Shown: piece by piece, positions 54,979 through 64,000 of the stretch
Layout: every line of letters begins with the position of its first letter
How positions within the stretch are numbered: the stretch's first letter is position 1
Source: a bacterium YEK0313
Lineage (GTDB): Bacteria > Pseudomonadota > Alphaproteobacteria > Rhizobiales > Phreatobacteraceae
Assembly (NCBI GenBank): GCA_000751295.2
Contig: CCMO02000002.1
Location: 332,501-396,500 of the forward strand
Direction of reading: 5' to 3'
DNA: 64,000 bases
Translations under genes and position numbers: made by a program
The notes under the pieces: generated by a model
Databases searched by the model: none
What the model was told of the DNA's origin: nothing
The model's input: the letters and a program-made list of their open reading frames with translations, nothing else

Positions 54979-55287
54979 ATGACGATCCGGTATTTCGACC
55001 GTCACTGTGGAACGTTCGGACTGAGCATCAAGACCGAGGAAGCGCACCGGCTGGCGCGGGAATTGTCCCGCCTGACGGGCGAAGCCATGACGGATGCCAT
55101 CACGCAGGCCATGCGCGAGCGGCTGGAACGGCTGCGCGCCGAGAAGGAAGTGCAGGCTGACTATGTTTCGCGCATGAAGGCTTTCGTCCGTGCGCGCTCC
55201 CACCGCTACGACCGTCGCCCGGTCACGAAACAGGAATGGGATGAAGCGGTCGGCGGCACGCCCAAGGAGCCAGGTTTCTCCCGATGA
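54979..55287 (+). CDS. vapB: VapB-type antitoxin (Rv0623-like)
   Basis: The 102-residue protein has the family core GLSIKTEEAHRLARELSRLTGEAMTDAITQ, which gives DNA-binding and toxin contact. The start is uncertain since relatives begin only near residue 13; ATG 54979 is a possible one, and a GTG is at 54973. The stop overlaps the toxin start by four bases (ATGA), the standard layout. As a pair the two should control their own promoter in the 74-base gap upstream. Confidence 0.82.
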   Translation: MTIRYFDRHCGTFGLSIKTEEAHRLARELSRLTGEAMTDAITQAMRERLERLRAEKEVQADYVSRMKAFVRARSHRYDRRPVTKQEWDEAVGGTPKEPGFSR

Positions 55288-55697
55288 TGATCGTCGATGC
55301 GTCCGTCATCGTTGCGATCATGTTCGAGGAAGCGGAAGCGCTCGACTGCATGGCCGCCCTCCAAACCGATGCGTCGCGCCTCATATCGGCGGTGAATTAC
55401 GTCGAGGCGGGCACTATCTTGGCGGGCAGGATCAAGGATGGCGATCGGCACGAGGCAATTGCCGATCCGGACGCGCTTCTAGCCGACCTCCGCATTGCCA
55501 TTGCCCCTACGGATGAAAGCCTCGCGCGTGCTGCGATGAGAGCGCGTCTGGACTATGGCAAGGGATTCGGAACGCGGGGCGGCCTGAACTTCGGCGACTG
55601 CTTTGCTTATGCCCTCGCCAAACGGCATGCGGCCCCACTTCTGTATGTCGGCGACGACTTTGCGCTGACCGAGGTTCAGTGCGCATTGTCGCGGTAG
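55284..55697 (+). CDS. vapC: VapC toxin, PIN-domain ribonuclease
   Basis: The 137-residue protein shows the acidic residues of PIN RNases: the first Asp in MIVDASVIVA, Glu in YVEAGTIL, then LNFGDCFAYALAK and LLYVGDDFALTEV. It should cleave RNA when not bound by the antitoxin. It overlaps vapB by four bases. Length is normal, and all key residues are present. Confidence 0.9.
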   Translation: MMIVDASVIVAIMFEEAEALDCMAALQTDASRLISAVNYVEAGTILAGRIKDGDRHEAIADPDALLADLRIAIAPTDESLARAAMRARLDYGKGFGTRGGLNFGDCFAYALAKRHAAPLLYVGDDFALTEVQCALSR

Positions 55698-55733
55698 TGG
55701 ACCGCCATAAGCTTTTTCGCCCGGATACGGCCG

Positions 55734-56789
55734 CTACGCACCGGCCACCCGGTCGAGCACCACCGGCGCCCCCGTCCTGGCCGCCGCATGCACGGCAAGG
55801 GTCACCTCCAGCGTGCGCGTGCCGTCGGCGGCCGAGATCACCGGCTGCTCCTCGCCGCGGACGACGGCACAGAGATGCCGGATCTGCTCGGCATAGGGAT
55901 CGGCCCGCTCCACCGCCACGGTCTCGCGCGCGATCGGCTCGTGCCAGCCGGCTTCGCCCGGGTAATGCCAGAGATCGAGATGCGGCAGGGTCAGGGAGGC
56001 CTTCGTGCCCGCAAGATAGTGCGAGTTCACCCTCGCCGGCAGTTCAGGATAGAGCCGGCTCTCGCGCGAGGACATGTCCCAGCTCCATGGCGCCGCGGCC
56101 GCGTCGGACAGCGTCACCGTGACGAGGGCTCCGCCGGCGAGCCGCAGGATCACCGCGGCGCTGTCCTCGACCTCGAAGGCGCGGATCGCGTTGGAGGTGA
56201 CCGCCAGGACGGCTTCCACCTCGCCGCAGACGAAACGGATGAGGTCGATCTCGTGGATGAGGTTGATCAGGACCGGACCGCCACCGGCGCGCCGGCGCCA
56301 GTCGAGTTCGAAATAGCTGTCGGGCTTCAGGAAGGTCGACAGGACCGCGACCGAGGCGAGCCGCCCGAGCGCTCCGGATTGCACGAGATCGCGCGCGCGG
56401 CGAATGACCGGATTGTGCCGGCGATGGTGGCCGACGAGCACCGGCACGCCGGCCGCCTCGGCCGCGGCGGTCAGGTCCCGAGCCTCGGCCAGCGTGCTGG
56501 CGATAGGCTTTTCGACGAGCACCGGAACTCCCGCCTCGATGAAGCCGAGCGCAACCGGCAGATGGGCCTGGTTGGGCGTGGCGACGATGGCCGCATCGAC
56601 CGCGCCGGCCGCGAGCAAGGCGGCATGGTCGGCGAACCAGGGCACGCCATGGCGTTGGGCGGTCTCCCTGCCCGCCGCGGTCGGATCGACCACGGCGGCG
56701 AGCTCGGCCACCTGTCCAGCCGTGATGACATCGGCATGGGCCCTGCCGATGACGCCGGCGCCGACCACCGCGATCCTGACTTTCGACAT
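55734..56789 (-). CDS. Gfo/Idh/MocA family oxidoreductase
   Basis: A 351-residue NAD(P)-dependent dehydrogenase of sugars, inositols or related compounds. The Rossmann loop is VAVVGAGVIGRAHADVI, and the signature EKPIAST follows around residue 95. GGPVLINLIHEIDLIRFVCG includes the usual catalytic His region. The frame is open to 57542, but ATG 56789 (MSKVRIAVVG) is clearly the start. Neighbours do not point to a substrate. Confidence 0.9.
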   Translation of the reverse strand: MSKVRIAVVGAGVIGRAHADVITAGQVAELAAVVDPTAAGRETAQRHGVPWFADHAALLAAGAVDAAIVATPNQAHLPVALGFIEAGVPVLVEKPIASTLAEARDLTAAAEAAGVPVLVGHHRRHNPVIRRARDLVQSGALGRLASVAVLSTFLKPDSYFELDWRRRAGGGPVLINLIHEIDLIRFVCGEVEAVLAVTSNAIRAFEVEDSAAVILRLAGGALVTVTLSDAAAAPWSWDMSSRESRLYPELPARVNSHYLAGTKASLTLPHLDLWHYPGEAGWHEPIARETVAVERADPYAEQIRHLCAVVRGEEQPVISAADGTRTLEVTLAVHAAARTGAPVVLDRVAGA

Positions 56790-56901
56790 GTCACGGCTCT
56801 CCGCTATCGGCCCCGAAGGCTCGACGCTTTCGGCTGGAATTGCAACCGCGATGCCTGACGGGGATGTCGATGCCGAAACCGTCCGGCGATGGCGGACGCG
56901 G

Positions 56902-58221
56902 TCAGCCGGACGCAACCCGCTCCGCATGCGCCACACCCTCGACCAGGAAGCGCGCCTTGGCCAGAGCCTCGCGATATTCGTCGCCGGCAGACGAGGTGGC
57001 GACGATCTTGCCGCCGACGCGCAGCGCGGCCCTGCCCTCGGCCAGCCAGAGCGAGCGGATGACCACCGCAAGGTCGGCCCGCCCTGGCTCGACAAGGCCG
57101 ACAATGCCGCCGTAAGGACCGCGCGATGTGCCCTCGAGCTCATATCCGAGCTGCGCCGCAGCGCGCTTCGGCCATCCCGAGACGGCCGCAGCCGGGGCGA
57201 GCGCAAGGATCGCATCAGCGAGATCGCATCCCTCCGGGAGTTCGGCTTCGAGCGCCGAATAGAGATGCATGACGTGCGAGAAGCGCCGCACTTCGCGATC
57301 GACGACACGATCGACCCGACCATCGCGAGCAATCGTCGCAAGCGCCTCCCTCTCGGCCTCGACCACCACGCGATGCTCGGCAGCATCCTTGGGATTTTCC
57401 CGGAGATCCTCGGCCGCCGCGGCATCGCGCGCAGCATCGCCGGTGACCGGACGCGTGCCGGCATCGGTTTCCAGATGCAGCCGCCGGCCGCCGAGATCGA
57501 GGAACGCCAGCGGCGAGCTTCCGACAAGCGCAGCGCCGCCATGGTTGAGCATGAAGCCGTATGGTGACGGGTTTGCCGCGGCGAAGGCGCGATAGAGCGC
57601 GAAGGGGCTGGCGGCAGTCGGACGGGAAAGGCCGACCGACAGCACGGCGCCTTCGATCATGCCGGTCGCCACTGCGTCTTTGACAGCGTCGACCCGGCGC
57701 GCGTGACCGGCGGGATCCATGTCGGCGACCCAGCCGTCGAAAGGCCCGTCCACATGCCCCCGCGGCACGGTGCCGCTCGCGGCGATGAAAGCCGGTCCTT
57801 CACCATCGCGGGCCGCGCCAAGCGTCGCCAGCTTCATACCGAGCCTGGCCGGATCCTGGCTGATCAGCCTCAATGCGCCAATGCGGTGATCGATATCGAG
57901 GCCTTCGACGACGCGCAGGATGAGGTGACCGGGCAGCGCGGCTGCGACGGCCTCCCGGCCGACCAGCGTTTCGAAGCCGGCAAAGACGAAGCAGGGAAAG
58001 CTGTCGCGATCGGGCTCCCCTCGCGGCTCGCCGCGACGCAGCGCCGCCGCAAAATCCACATCCGCGCCGATGATCTCGACCTCAAGGCCGGCCACCGTCC
58101 GGCAAAGCCGGCGCGTCATCGGATCGAAGCGCTGAAACAAGAAGCTGGTCGCCCCGCCGAGCCGCTCGACCGCAAGTATCGGATCCAAGCTGGCGATGTC
58201 GCCTTCCGATCGTCCTATCAT
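56902..58221 (-). CDS. Divergent chorismate-binding enzyme (anthranilate/aminodeoxychorismate synthase component I-like)
   Basis: The 439-residue protein shows the family skeleton: NPSPYGFML, VGSSPLAFL, a TRPVTGDAARD equivalent of TRPRG, NPKDAAEHRVVVEAER for the usual KxxAEHxMLVDLxRND, and AAAVSGWPKRAA for PAGTxSGAPK. RGPYGGIVGL then matches well. The substitutions, especially the lost ND after ER and Trp for Ala, are unusual. No glutamine amidotransferase gene is adjacent, so it may make something other than anthranilate. ATG 58221 is a possible start; the frame is open to 58308. Confidence 0.75.
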   Translation of the reverse strand: MIGRSEGDIASLDPILAVERLGGATSFLFQRFDPMTRRLCRTVAGLEVEIIGADVDFAAALRRGEPRGEPDRDSFPCFVFAGFETLVGREAVAAALPGHLILRVVEGLDIDHRIGALRLISQDPARLGMKLATLGAARDGEGPAFIAASGTVPRGHVDGPFDGWVADMDPAGHARRVDAVKDAVATGMIEGAVLSVGLSRPTAASPFALYRAFAAANPSPYGFMLNHGGAALVGSSPLAFLDLGGRRLHLETDAGTRPVTGDAARDAAAAEDLRENPKDAAEHRVVVEAEREALATIARDGRVDRVVDREVRRFSHVMHLYSALEAELPEGCDLADAILALAPAAAVSGWPKRAAAQLGYELEGTSRGPYGGIVGLVEPGRADLAVVIRSLWLAEGRAALRVGGKIVATSSAGDEYREALAKARFLVEGVAHAERVASG

Positions 58222-58317
58222 CGCGGATCCCCGATTGCCTGCCGATTTGGTTCCGGTTCTTGCGGCGATGAGCCGACGGCGGCAAGCACAGATGCTGCCG
58301 CCCCGCATAGCCAGGCG

Positions 58318-59250
58318 CTATCGGCCCGCGCCCCCGACGACGGTGCAGGGCTCGGCAGCGGCGATGCGGGCGAGCCGGCGGCTCAACGCGCGTTCGAACA
58401 GCTCCGTGAAATGGCTGACAGGCCGCTCGTGATTGACATGCAGAAAGATGTCGAAGGCGGGCGGGAAAGCCACCTGCCGCACCGCCACCCGCGCCCGGTC
58501 GGCCGACAAAGCCGAGAATTCATCGACGAGCGCGATGCCGAGACCGGCTTCGGCGAGCCCGACCGCGCTTTCCGCAAAACGGACGAGATGTGTGCGGCGG
58601 GGGATAGCCGAGGCCGGATCGAGGAAACGCGCCATCACCTGGCCATGCACGGTATGCGGCTCGAATGCGATCAGGGTTTGCCCGGCCAGCGCGATCGGCT
58701 CCACCATCGCACCGAAACGGTCGGACATGTCGCAGGGGACGAGGCAGACGAGCCGCGCATTGCCGACCCGGCTGCTGCGCACGGCGCCATGCGCGATGGG
58801 AAAGATCGAAACGGCACATTCGCCAGGACCGTTGAGGACGTAGTCGAGCACCTGCGCGACCGACAGGATTTCCAGATGCACCGTCAGCCCGCCATGCTCA
58901 GCGAGCAGCGTGTTCAGGACCTCGGGAACCAGTCGGCGGCCGACGCTCGGCGCTGCGCCAAGCCGCAGCATGGCCGTTTCGCGACGCGCGACCCTGTCGA
59001 CGCGGCCGACGGCCTGCTCGAGCTGGACGAACGCCCGATCGATCTCGGCCAGAATGGCCGCCGCCTCCGCAGTCGGGTAGATCCGGCCGCCCTGGCGCTG
59101 GAACAGCGGCAATCCGAGCTTGTCCTCGATCCGGGCGATGACATTGGTGACCGTCGGCTGCGCAACGCGCAGGATGCGCGCCGCGCCGACGAAGCTCTTG
59201 GCCGTCATCACGGCACGGAACATTTCGATCTGGCGCAGCGTGAGAGACAT
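58318..59250 (-). CDS. LysR family transcriptional regulator
   Basis: A 310-residue regulator. The N-terminal helix-turn-helix reads LRQIEMFRAVMTAKSFVGAARILRVAQPTVTNVIARIEDKLG. The effector domain follows, with the SFPxx-type binding groove region RLGAAPSVGRRLVPEVLNTLL. It is divergent from the epimerase and is 96 bases upstream of the chorismate-binding gene on the same strand, so it might control either. Confidence 0.92.
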   Translation of the reverse strand: MSLTLRQIEMFRAVMTAKSFVGAARILRVAQPTVTNVIARIEDKLGLPLFQRQGGRIYPTAEAAAILAEIDRAFVQLEQAVGRVDRVARRETAMLRLGAAPSVGRRLVPEVLNTLLAEHGGLTVHLEILSVAQVLDYVLNGPGECAVSIFPIAHGAVRSSRVGNARLVCLVPCDMSDRFGAMVEPIALAGQTLIAFEPHTVHGQVMARFLDPASAIPRRTHLVRFAESAVGLAEAGLGIALVDEFSALSADRARVAVRQVAFPPAFDIFLHVNHERPVSHFTELFERALSRRLARIAAAEPCTVVGGAGR

Positions 59251-59476
59251 CGGCGGTTCGGTCCGAAGAAAAGCGGCCGGAGCCTAGCACAAGCAACGAA
59301 GCCGGCCTTGGCCAAGGTCTGGACGCGAGCCGCCCTGCTGCGGCATGACTGCCATCCGCCCAGTTCCGGCAGGACTGGAATGACGGCCCTGCCCTTTCGC
59401 CGCTCCCCTCCCGGTGCCAACCTCTCCCACCGGCGCTACGAGCGAACGGGGATCGGTCGATCGGGACGGGTGCGCT

Positions 59477-60430
59477 ATGACGATCATGATCACGGGAGGC
59501 ACAGGCTTCGTCGGCGCGGCAGTCGCCGATCACCTGGCGCGGATGGGGCGGCGGGCGGTTGTCTACGCCGCCGATCCCGCGCCCGAAGGCTGGCTGCCCG
59601 CACAGGCGAGCGTGATCATTGCCGACGTGCGCGACGGCGCAGCGGTGAAAGCGGCGATGGCGGCCGAAAAAGTCACCGCGGTGATCCACGCGGCGGCGGT
59701 GACCGCCGGGCCGCGGCTGGAAGCGGCGATCCCGGACGAGGTGATCGCGGTCAATGTCGCGGGCACGGCGACCGTGCTCAAGGCGGCCCATGAAATGGGC
59801 ATCGGCAAGGTGATCCTCGCCTCCTCGGTCAGCGTCTATCCGCTCGACACCAATGGCGAGGGCCGGTTCGACGCCCGCGTCGACCGCCCCGCGCCTTCCG
59901 GCCTCTACGGCACGACCAAGCTCGCCGCCGAGCAGGTGGCGCAGCGCCTCGCCGCGGTCTACGGCCTCTGCCTGCCGATCGTCCGCCTCGCCGCCGTCTA
60001 CGGCCCGTTCGAGCGGCCGACCGCGGTGCGCGAGACGCTCTCGCCCCAGGCGCAGATCGTCGCGCTGGCCGAGCGTGGCGAGGAGGTCCGGCTGTCCCGC
60101 CCGGGCTTCGGCGGCTGGCTCTATTCGCGCGATGCCGCCGCCGCGCTGGTGGCGCTGATCGACAAGAAATTCCCGAGCCCGCCGCCGGTCTTCGATCTCG
60201 GCGGGCCGGAAGTCTTCTCGGCCCTCGATTTCTGCGAGGCGCTCGCGGCGCGCCGGCCCGGCTGGAGCTTCCGGATCTGCGAGGACGCCCCTAATATCCG
60301 CTTCCTGCAGCCAGCCGACAGACGGCCGAGCGACTTCATCCGCCTGCAGGCGGCGACCGGCTTCAAGCCACGCTACGACCTTGCCGGCGCGGTGCCGGAC
60401 TATGCGGAATGGCTCGACAAGGCCCACTGA
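59477..60430 (+). CDS. NAD(P)-dependent epimerase/dehydratase (extended SDR)
   Basis: A 317-residue SDR protein. The Rossmann motif is TGGTGFVGAAVADHL, the active-site strand LASSVSVYPLD, and the YxxxK pair lies in LYGTTKLAAE. The ATG at 59477 (MTIMITGG) begins the homology; the frame is open to 59414. The following aminotransferase starts 26 bases after, and the two may form one pathway. Confidence 0.88.
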   Translation: MTIMITGGTGFVGAAVADHLARMGRRAVVYAADPAPEGWLPAQASVIIADVRDGAAVKAAMAAEKVTAVIHAAAVTAGPRLEAAIPDEVIAVNVAGTATVLKAAHEMGIGKVILASSVSVYPLDTNGEGRFDARVDRPAPSGLYGTTKLAAEQVAQRLAAVYGLCLPIVRLAAVYGPFERPTAVRETLSPQAQIVALAERGEEVRLSRPGFGGWLYSRDAAAALVALIDKKFPSPPPVFDLGGPEVFSALDFCEALAARRPGWSFRICEDAPNIRFLQPADRRPSDFIRLQAATGFKPRYDLAGAVPDYAEWLDKAH

Positions 60431-60456
60431 ACGGGCCGGCAACCGGAGGGAGCATC

Positions 60457-61803
60457 ATGGAGGACGGCGGTCACCGCTGGCTCAACCAGCATCGCAGCGG
60501 GCAAAGACTGCCGAAGGCGGTCGGCGGCGAAGGCGTGCATGTCATCGACGAGACGGGCAAGCGCTATCTCGACGGGTCCTCGGGACCTGCCCTGTTCTGC
60601 CTCGGCCATGGCCATCGCGAGGTGATCGAGGCGATCAAGGCCCAGTATGACCGGCTGGCCTTCGGCTATTCGGCCAATTTCACCTCCGAGCCGATCGACG
60701 CGCTCGCCGAGGCCATCCTCGAACAGGCCGGCGGCGGCATGAGCCGCGTCAGCTTCGTCTCCGGCGGCTCGGAAGCGACCGAGACGGCCATGAAGATCGC
60801 GCTGCAATACCACGTGGCGCGCGGCCATTCCGGGCGCACCCGCTTCTTCGCCCGGCGCCAGTCCTGGCACGGCTATACGTTCGGCGCGCTGGCGCTGTCG
60901 GGACATCCGGCCCGCCGCAAGCCCTATGCCGGCGCGCTCATGGAGGTGACGCATCTCTCGCCGGCCAATGCGTACCGGCCGCCGGCGGGCGTCGCCGGCG
61001 AGGATCTCGCCGAACACCTGGCGCAGGAGTTCGAGCGCGAGATCCACCGCGTCGGCGCCGAGCGGATCGCCGCGCTGTTCTTCGAGCCGGTGGTCGGGGC
61101 GGCCGGCGGCGCGGTGCCGGCTCCGGACGGCTATGCCGCGCGGATGCGCGAGATCTGCAGCCGCTACGGCATCCTGATGGTGGCCGACGAGGTCATGTGC
61201 GGCGTCGGCCGGTGCGGCACCTGGCGCGCGCTCGCCCATGACGGGGTCGCGCCCGACATCATGTATACGGCCAAGGGCCTGGCCGGCGGCTATGCGCCGC
61301 TCGGCGCGGCGCTGATGACCGAGGAGGTCTATCGCACCATTGCCGACACGTTCGGCACGGTTGCCAGCGTCCACACCTATTCCGGCCATACCGCGGCCTG
61401 CGCCGCGGGCCTTGCCGTCCAGCGGGTGATCCAGCGCGACGGCCTCGTCGACAAATGCCGCACCGACGGCGACTACCTGATGGGGGCGCTGCGCGAAGCC
61501 TTCGGGCAGAACCCGCATGTCGGCGACATCAGGGGCCGCGGCTTCTTCGTGGCGCTGGAATATGTGCGCGACCGCGAGACCAAGGCGCCGTTCGCGCCCG
61601 AACTCGGCCTGCAGGCCAAGGTGAAGGAGGAAGCCTTCGCCCGCGGGCTGCTCTGCTATCCCTCGCCCGGCACGGTCGACGGCTACAACGGCGACCATGT
61701 CATCCTGGCGCCGCCCTACATCATCTCGCGCGCCGAGATCGACCGGATGGTCGATCTGCTCAAACAGGCCACCGCCGCGGCGCTCTCCCGCATCGCGCGC
61801 TGA
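60457..61803 (+). CDS. Class III PLP-dependent aminotransferase
   Basis: A 448-residue omega-type aminotransferase. The cofactor-binding Asp is in LMVADEVMCGVGR and the Schiff-base Lys in YTAKGLAGGYAPLGA; FVSGGSEATETAMKIA holds the phosphate-binding loop. The ATG at 60457 has GGAGGG 5 bases before it. Amine or beta-amino-acid substrates are typical; the exact one is not evident. It probably shares a transcript with the epimerase. Confidence 0.92.
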   Translation: MEDGGHRWLNQHRSGQRLPKAVGGEGVHVIDETGKRYLDGSSGPALFCLGHGHREVIEAIKAQYDRLAFGYSANFTSEPIDALAEAILEQAGGGMSRVSFVSGGSEATETAMKIALQYHVARGHSGRTRFFARRQSWHGYTFGALALSGHPARRKPYAGALMEVTHLSPANAYRPPAGVAGEDLAEHLAQEFEREIHRVGAERIAALFFEPVVGAAGGAVPAPDGYAARMREICSRYGILMVADEVMCGVGRCGTWRALAHDGVAPDIMYTAKGLAGGYAPLGAALMTEEVYRTIADTFGTVASVHTYSGHTAACAAGLAVQRVIQRDGLVDKCRTDGDYLMGALREAFGQNPHVGDIRGRGFFVALEYVRDRETKAPFAPELGLQAKVKEEAFARGLLCYPSPGTVDGYNGDHVILAPPYIISRAEIDRMVDLLKQATAAALSRIAR

Positions 61804-61815
61804 GGGCCCGGCCGG

Positions 61816-62046
61816 TCAGCGCGCGCCGCCGGCGCGCCGCTGATGGGCCGGCGCCGAAAAGCCCTGGGCACCGGACAGAATGCCGGCGAGATCCTCGATC
61901 GCCGCCGCGACGCCCTCGACGGTGCGGTAGTCGGCGCCATGCAATGGCAGCACATCGAGCGCCCGCAGACATTCGCGCCGCGCTTCGTTCAGCGCGGCGA
62001 GCAGCCGTTCATCGTCGACCAGGGCGACGGATCGCTTGCCGCTCAT
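61816..62046 (-). CDS. Small uncharacterised protein
   Basis: A 76-residue protein, mostly alpha-helical to judge from sequence (VDDERLLAALNEARRECLRALDVL, then YRTVEGVAAAIEDLAGIL). I recognise no family. The frame is open further upstream, but ATG 62046 (MSGKRSVALV) gives a compact product. It runs convergent to the aminotransferase and lies downstream of the glutathione transferase. The coding call rests on codon use only. Confidence 0.45.
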   Translation of the reverse strand: MSGKRSVALVDDERLLAALNEARRECLRALDVLPLHGADYRTVEGVAAAIEDLAGILSGAQGFSAPAHQRRAGGAR

Positions 62047-62221
62047 CGTTTGCCGATCCCCTAGCTGTTGTGCGCCGCAGCGTGATGGCGGGCCGTCATG
62101 GCCCAACCATGGCCGCCCCGGGGCGCCGAAAAGGCGCTCCGGCAGATGTGAATCCCGCGGCGCGTATGTTCTCGTTATGTTCCATTCTTCACGCCAAGGC
62201 AAGAGGGCCATCCGGCCCCCG

Positions 62222-62878
62222 TCAGAATTCCACATCCAGCTCGTCGAGCTCGTCCGGCTCGCGCGCCGCGGCCGCAATCCATTCGCGCATCGGCGCCCAG
62301 TCCATGATGGCCCGGCAATAACCTGCCTCGACCGGCGCGAGCGAAACGTCATAGGTGGTGAAGCGGCCGCAGACCGGCGCATACATGGCATCCGCGACGG
62401 TTGGCCGCACGCCGAACAGGAACGGCCCGCCATAGGTCGCAAGGCAGTCGCGCCATATCGCCGTAATGCGGTCGATGTCCGGCTGGGCGCCGGCCCAAAC
62501 CTTGAAGCCGGGAAACCGGCTCTTGAGGTTCAGCGGCAGCGCCGAGCGCAGATTGTGGAAGCCGGAATGCATCTCGCCGGACACCGAGCGGCAATGCGCG
62601 CGCGCCGCCGACGCCGCCGGCAGCAGACCGGCCTGCGGGAACTTCTCGGCGAGATATTCAGCGATCGCCCAGGTGTCCCAGATCTTCACGCGCTCATCGG
62701 TGAGGCAGGGCACGAGGAAGGACGGCGACAGCAGGAGCAGCTCCGCGCGCGCGTCCGGGTCGTCGATTGAAACCTGGACCTCGTCGAAGTCGAGCCCGGC
62801 CAGGCGGCAGAGCAGCCAGCCGCGCAGCGACCAGGACGAGTAGTTCCTGCTGGAAATGGTGAGCTGCGCCTTTGCCAT
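62222..62878 (-). CDS. Glutathione S-transferase family protein
   Basis: The 218-residue cytoplasmic protein joins a thioredoxin-like domain to a helical one. The N-terminus LTISSRNYSSWSLRGWLLCRL holds the serine-rich active-site strand of the YfcF/zeta-like GSTs. PCLTDERVKIWDTWAIAEYLAE contains the cis-Pro loop and the Asp that contacts glutathione. ATG 62878 was chosen over the longer frame to 62959. It is a single-gene unit, divergent from phaZ. Confidence 0.9.
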   Translation of the reverse strand: MAKAQLTISSRNYSSWSLRGWLLCRLAGLDFDEVQVSIDDPDARAELLLLSPSFLVPCLTDERVKIWDTWAIAEYLAEKFPQAGLLPAASAARAHCRSVSGEMHSGFHNLRSALPLNLKSRFPGFKVWAGAQPDIDRITAIWRDCLATYGGPFLFGVRPTVADAMYAPVCGRFTTYDVSLAPVEAGYCRAIMDWAPMREWIAAAAREPDELDELDVEF

Positions 62879-63010
62879 CGTCACCCCCGCCGGAGACCGC
62901 CGCCGCCGTACTGCAGCAATGCGGCCAAGAATTATCTCGCAGCGCAGCAAAAAGTACACTAGCTTTTTTCAGGAACGCGCCCGTCGGGGGACCGCGCAGC
63001 GGGTGGACCG

Positions 63011-64000
63011 ATGATATACCACGCTTTCGAAGCGCAGCGCCGCCTGTTCGCGCCGGCGCAGGCCATGGCGCGCTGGATCCTGGCCGCCTGCGGGCCGGCC
63101 ATCGAGAGCATGGACCTGCGCCTCGGCCGCGAGTTGCTGGCGACCTGCGAATTGACCGCCCGTGCCGCGTTCACCCATCACCGACCGGCCTTCGGCATCG
63201 ACAGCGTCAGGATCGGCAACCGCGATGTCGCGGTCACCGAACGGCCGGTGCACAGCACCGCCTTCGGCACGCTGCTCCATTTCCGCAAGGACAGCGGCGT
63301 GACCCAGCCGCGTGTCATGGTGGTGGCGCCGCTGTCGGGCCATTTCGCGACGCTCCTGCGCCACACGGTGAAGACCCTGCTGGCCGACCACGACGTCTAT
63401 CTGACCGACTGGCACAACGCCCGCGACATTCCCTGGGACGAGGGCGCCTTCGGCTTCGACGACTATGTCGAGCACCTCGTCACCTTCCTCAAGGTGCTGG
63501 GGCCCGGCGCCCATGTCGTGGCCGTCTGCCAGCCCTGCGTGCAGGCGCTGGTGGCGAGCGCGGTGATGGCCGAGGCCGGCGATCCCGCGCAGCCGCGCAG
63601 CCTGACGCTGATGGCCGGCCCGGTCGACGTCCGGATCAACCCGACCAGGGTCAACACTCTCGCCTTCACCCATCCCTATTCCTGGTTCGAGGACCGGCTC
63701 ATCTCGACCGTGCCGCTGCCCCATGCCGGCGCCGGCCGCCGCGTCTATCCGGGCATCCTGCAGGTCATCGCCTTCATGGCGATGAACCCGCAGCGACACG
63801 TCCGGGCCCATCTCGACCTGCACGGCCATGTCGCCGCCGGCGACAAGGCCAAGGCCGACGCGATCCGGGCCTTCTACGACGAATATTTCGCGGTGCTGGA
63901 CCTGACCGCCGAATTCTATCTGGAGACCGTCGACCGGGTGTTCCAGCGCGCCCTGCTCGCCAAGGGCGAGATGACCTATCGCGGCCGGCCGGTGCGGCCG
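63011..64000 (+). CDS. phaZ: Intracellular polyhydroxyalkanoate depolymerase, 3' end missing
   Basis: The enzyme degrades stored polyhydroxybutyrate granules inside the cell. From ATG 63011 (MIYHAFEAQRRLFAP) the frame stays open to the window edge, 330 codons. Hallmarks are the oxyanion-hole region VMVVAPLSGHFATLLRHTV, TDWHNARDIP, and the catalytic Cys in VAVCQPCVQAL, which replaces the usual lipase-box Ser in this class. Family members are about 410 residues, so about 80 are cut off. The divergent glutathione transferase is 132 bases upstream. Confidence 0.93.
   Translation, partial: MIYHAFEAQRRLFAPAQAMARWILAACGPAIESMDLRLGRELLATCELTARAAFTHHRPAFGIDSVRIGNRDVAVTERPVHSTAFGTLLHFRKDSGVTQPRVMVVAPLSGHFATLLRHTVKTLLADHDVYLTDWHNARDIPWDEGAFGFDDYVEHLVTFLKVLGPGAHVVAVCQPCVQALVASAVMAEAGDPAQPRSLTLMAGPVDVRINPTRVNTLAFTHPYSWFEDRLISTVPLPHAGAGRRVYPGILQVIAFMAMNPQRHVRAHLDLHGHVAAGDKAKADAIRAFYDEYFAVLDLTAEFYLETVDRVFQRALLAKGEMTYRGRPVRP

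Overview
The window is a high-GC segment of a chromosome, most likely from an alphaproteobacterium of the order Hyphomicrobiales (Rhizobiales). The reasons are very GC-rich third codon positions, Bug/TctC binding proteins and a Liv-type transporter in catabolic operons, an arsR-arsC-arsC-ACR3 operon, an intracellular polyhydroxybutyrate depolymerase, and a dispersed palindromic repeat of the kind common between genes in this order. The genus cannot be told from the sequence alone. Both edges cut genes: manC at the left and phaZ at the right.

Layout. Positions 1-8434 form a surface-polysaccharide locus: manC, gmd and an rmd-like reductase (predicted route to GDP-D-rhamnose), then three family-4-type glycosyltransferases. 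The first glycosyltransferase is split by an IS481-family element that left an exact 6-bp target duplication. This part looks less GC-rich than the rest. Positions 8447-13843 hold a DUF2938 membrane protein, a heptamer tandem repeat, and a three-gene 2-oxoacid:acceptor oxidoreductase operon (FAD/FeS subunit, alpha, beta). Positions 14439-18917 are a carbohydrate ABC importer, followed by the arsenic operon (19056-21416), msrB, an MsrQ-like haem protein, an OmpR/EnvZ two-component pair, a Zn-alcohol dehydrogenase, a TctC-type binding protein, a DbpA-like RNA helicase and a YaiI protein.

Positions 30595-31990 hold an IS110-family element sitting inside one copy of the palindromic repeat. Its 215-bp leader contains a perfect 13-bp hairpin and is a candidate bridge-RNA locus. 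Next come an EamA exporter and a six-gene minus-strand operon (hyuA, hyuB, tetR, and an SsuA/B/C-type ABC importer), with a TetR-like operator 17 bp before hyuA. The ATPase gene of that operon is preceded by a 38-bp tandem repeat that creates two 13-codon ORFs chained by ATGA overlaps.

Positions 40563-41818 are a divergent marR / double-DUF1428 pair with a perfect palindrome between them. Positions 42137-52859 are a minus-strand catabolic cluster: TPP enzyme, Bug protein, LivK/H/M/G/F importer, an aldehyde dehydrogenase broken near its N-terminus, and an IlvD/Edd dehydratase. A divergent MarR regulator stands at its head. The remainder holds an aminotransferase of the serine-glyoxylate type, a VapBC pair, a Gfo/Idh oxidoreductase, a divergent chorismate-binding enzyme, a LysR regulator, an epimerase, a class III aminotransferase, a small unknown gene, a glutathione transferase and phaZ.

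All family calls come from reading motifs and gene order; no database search was made.
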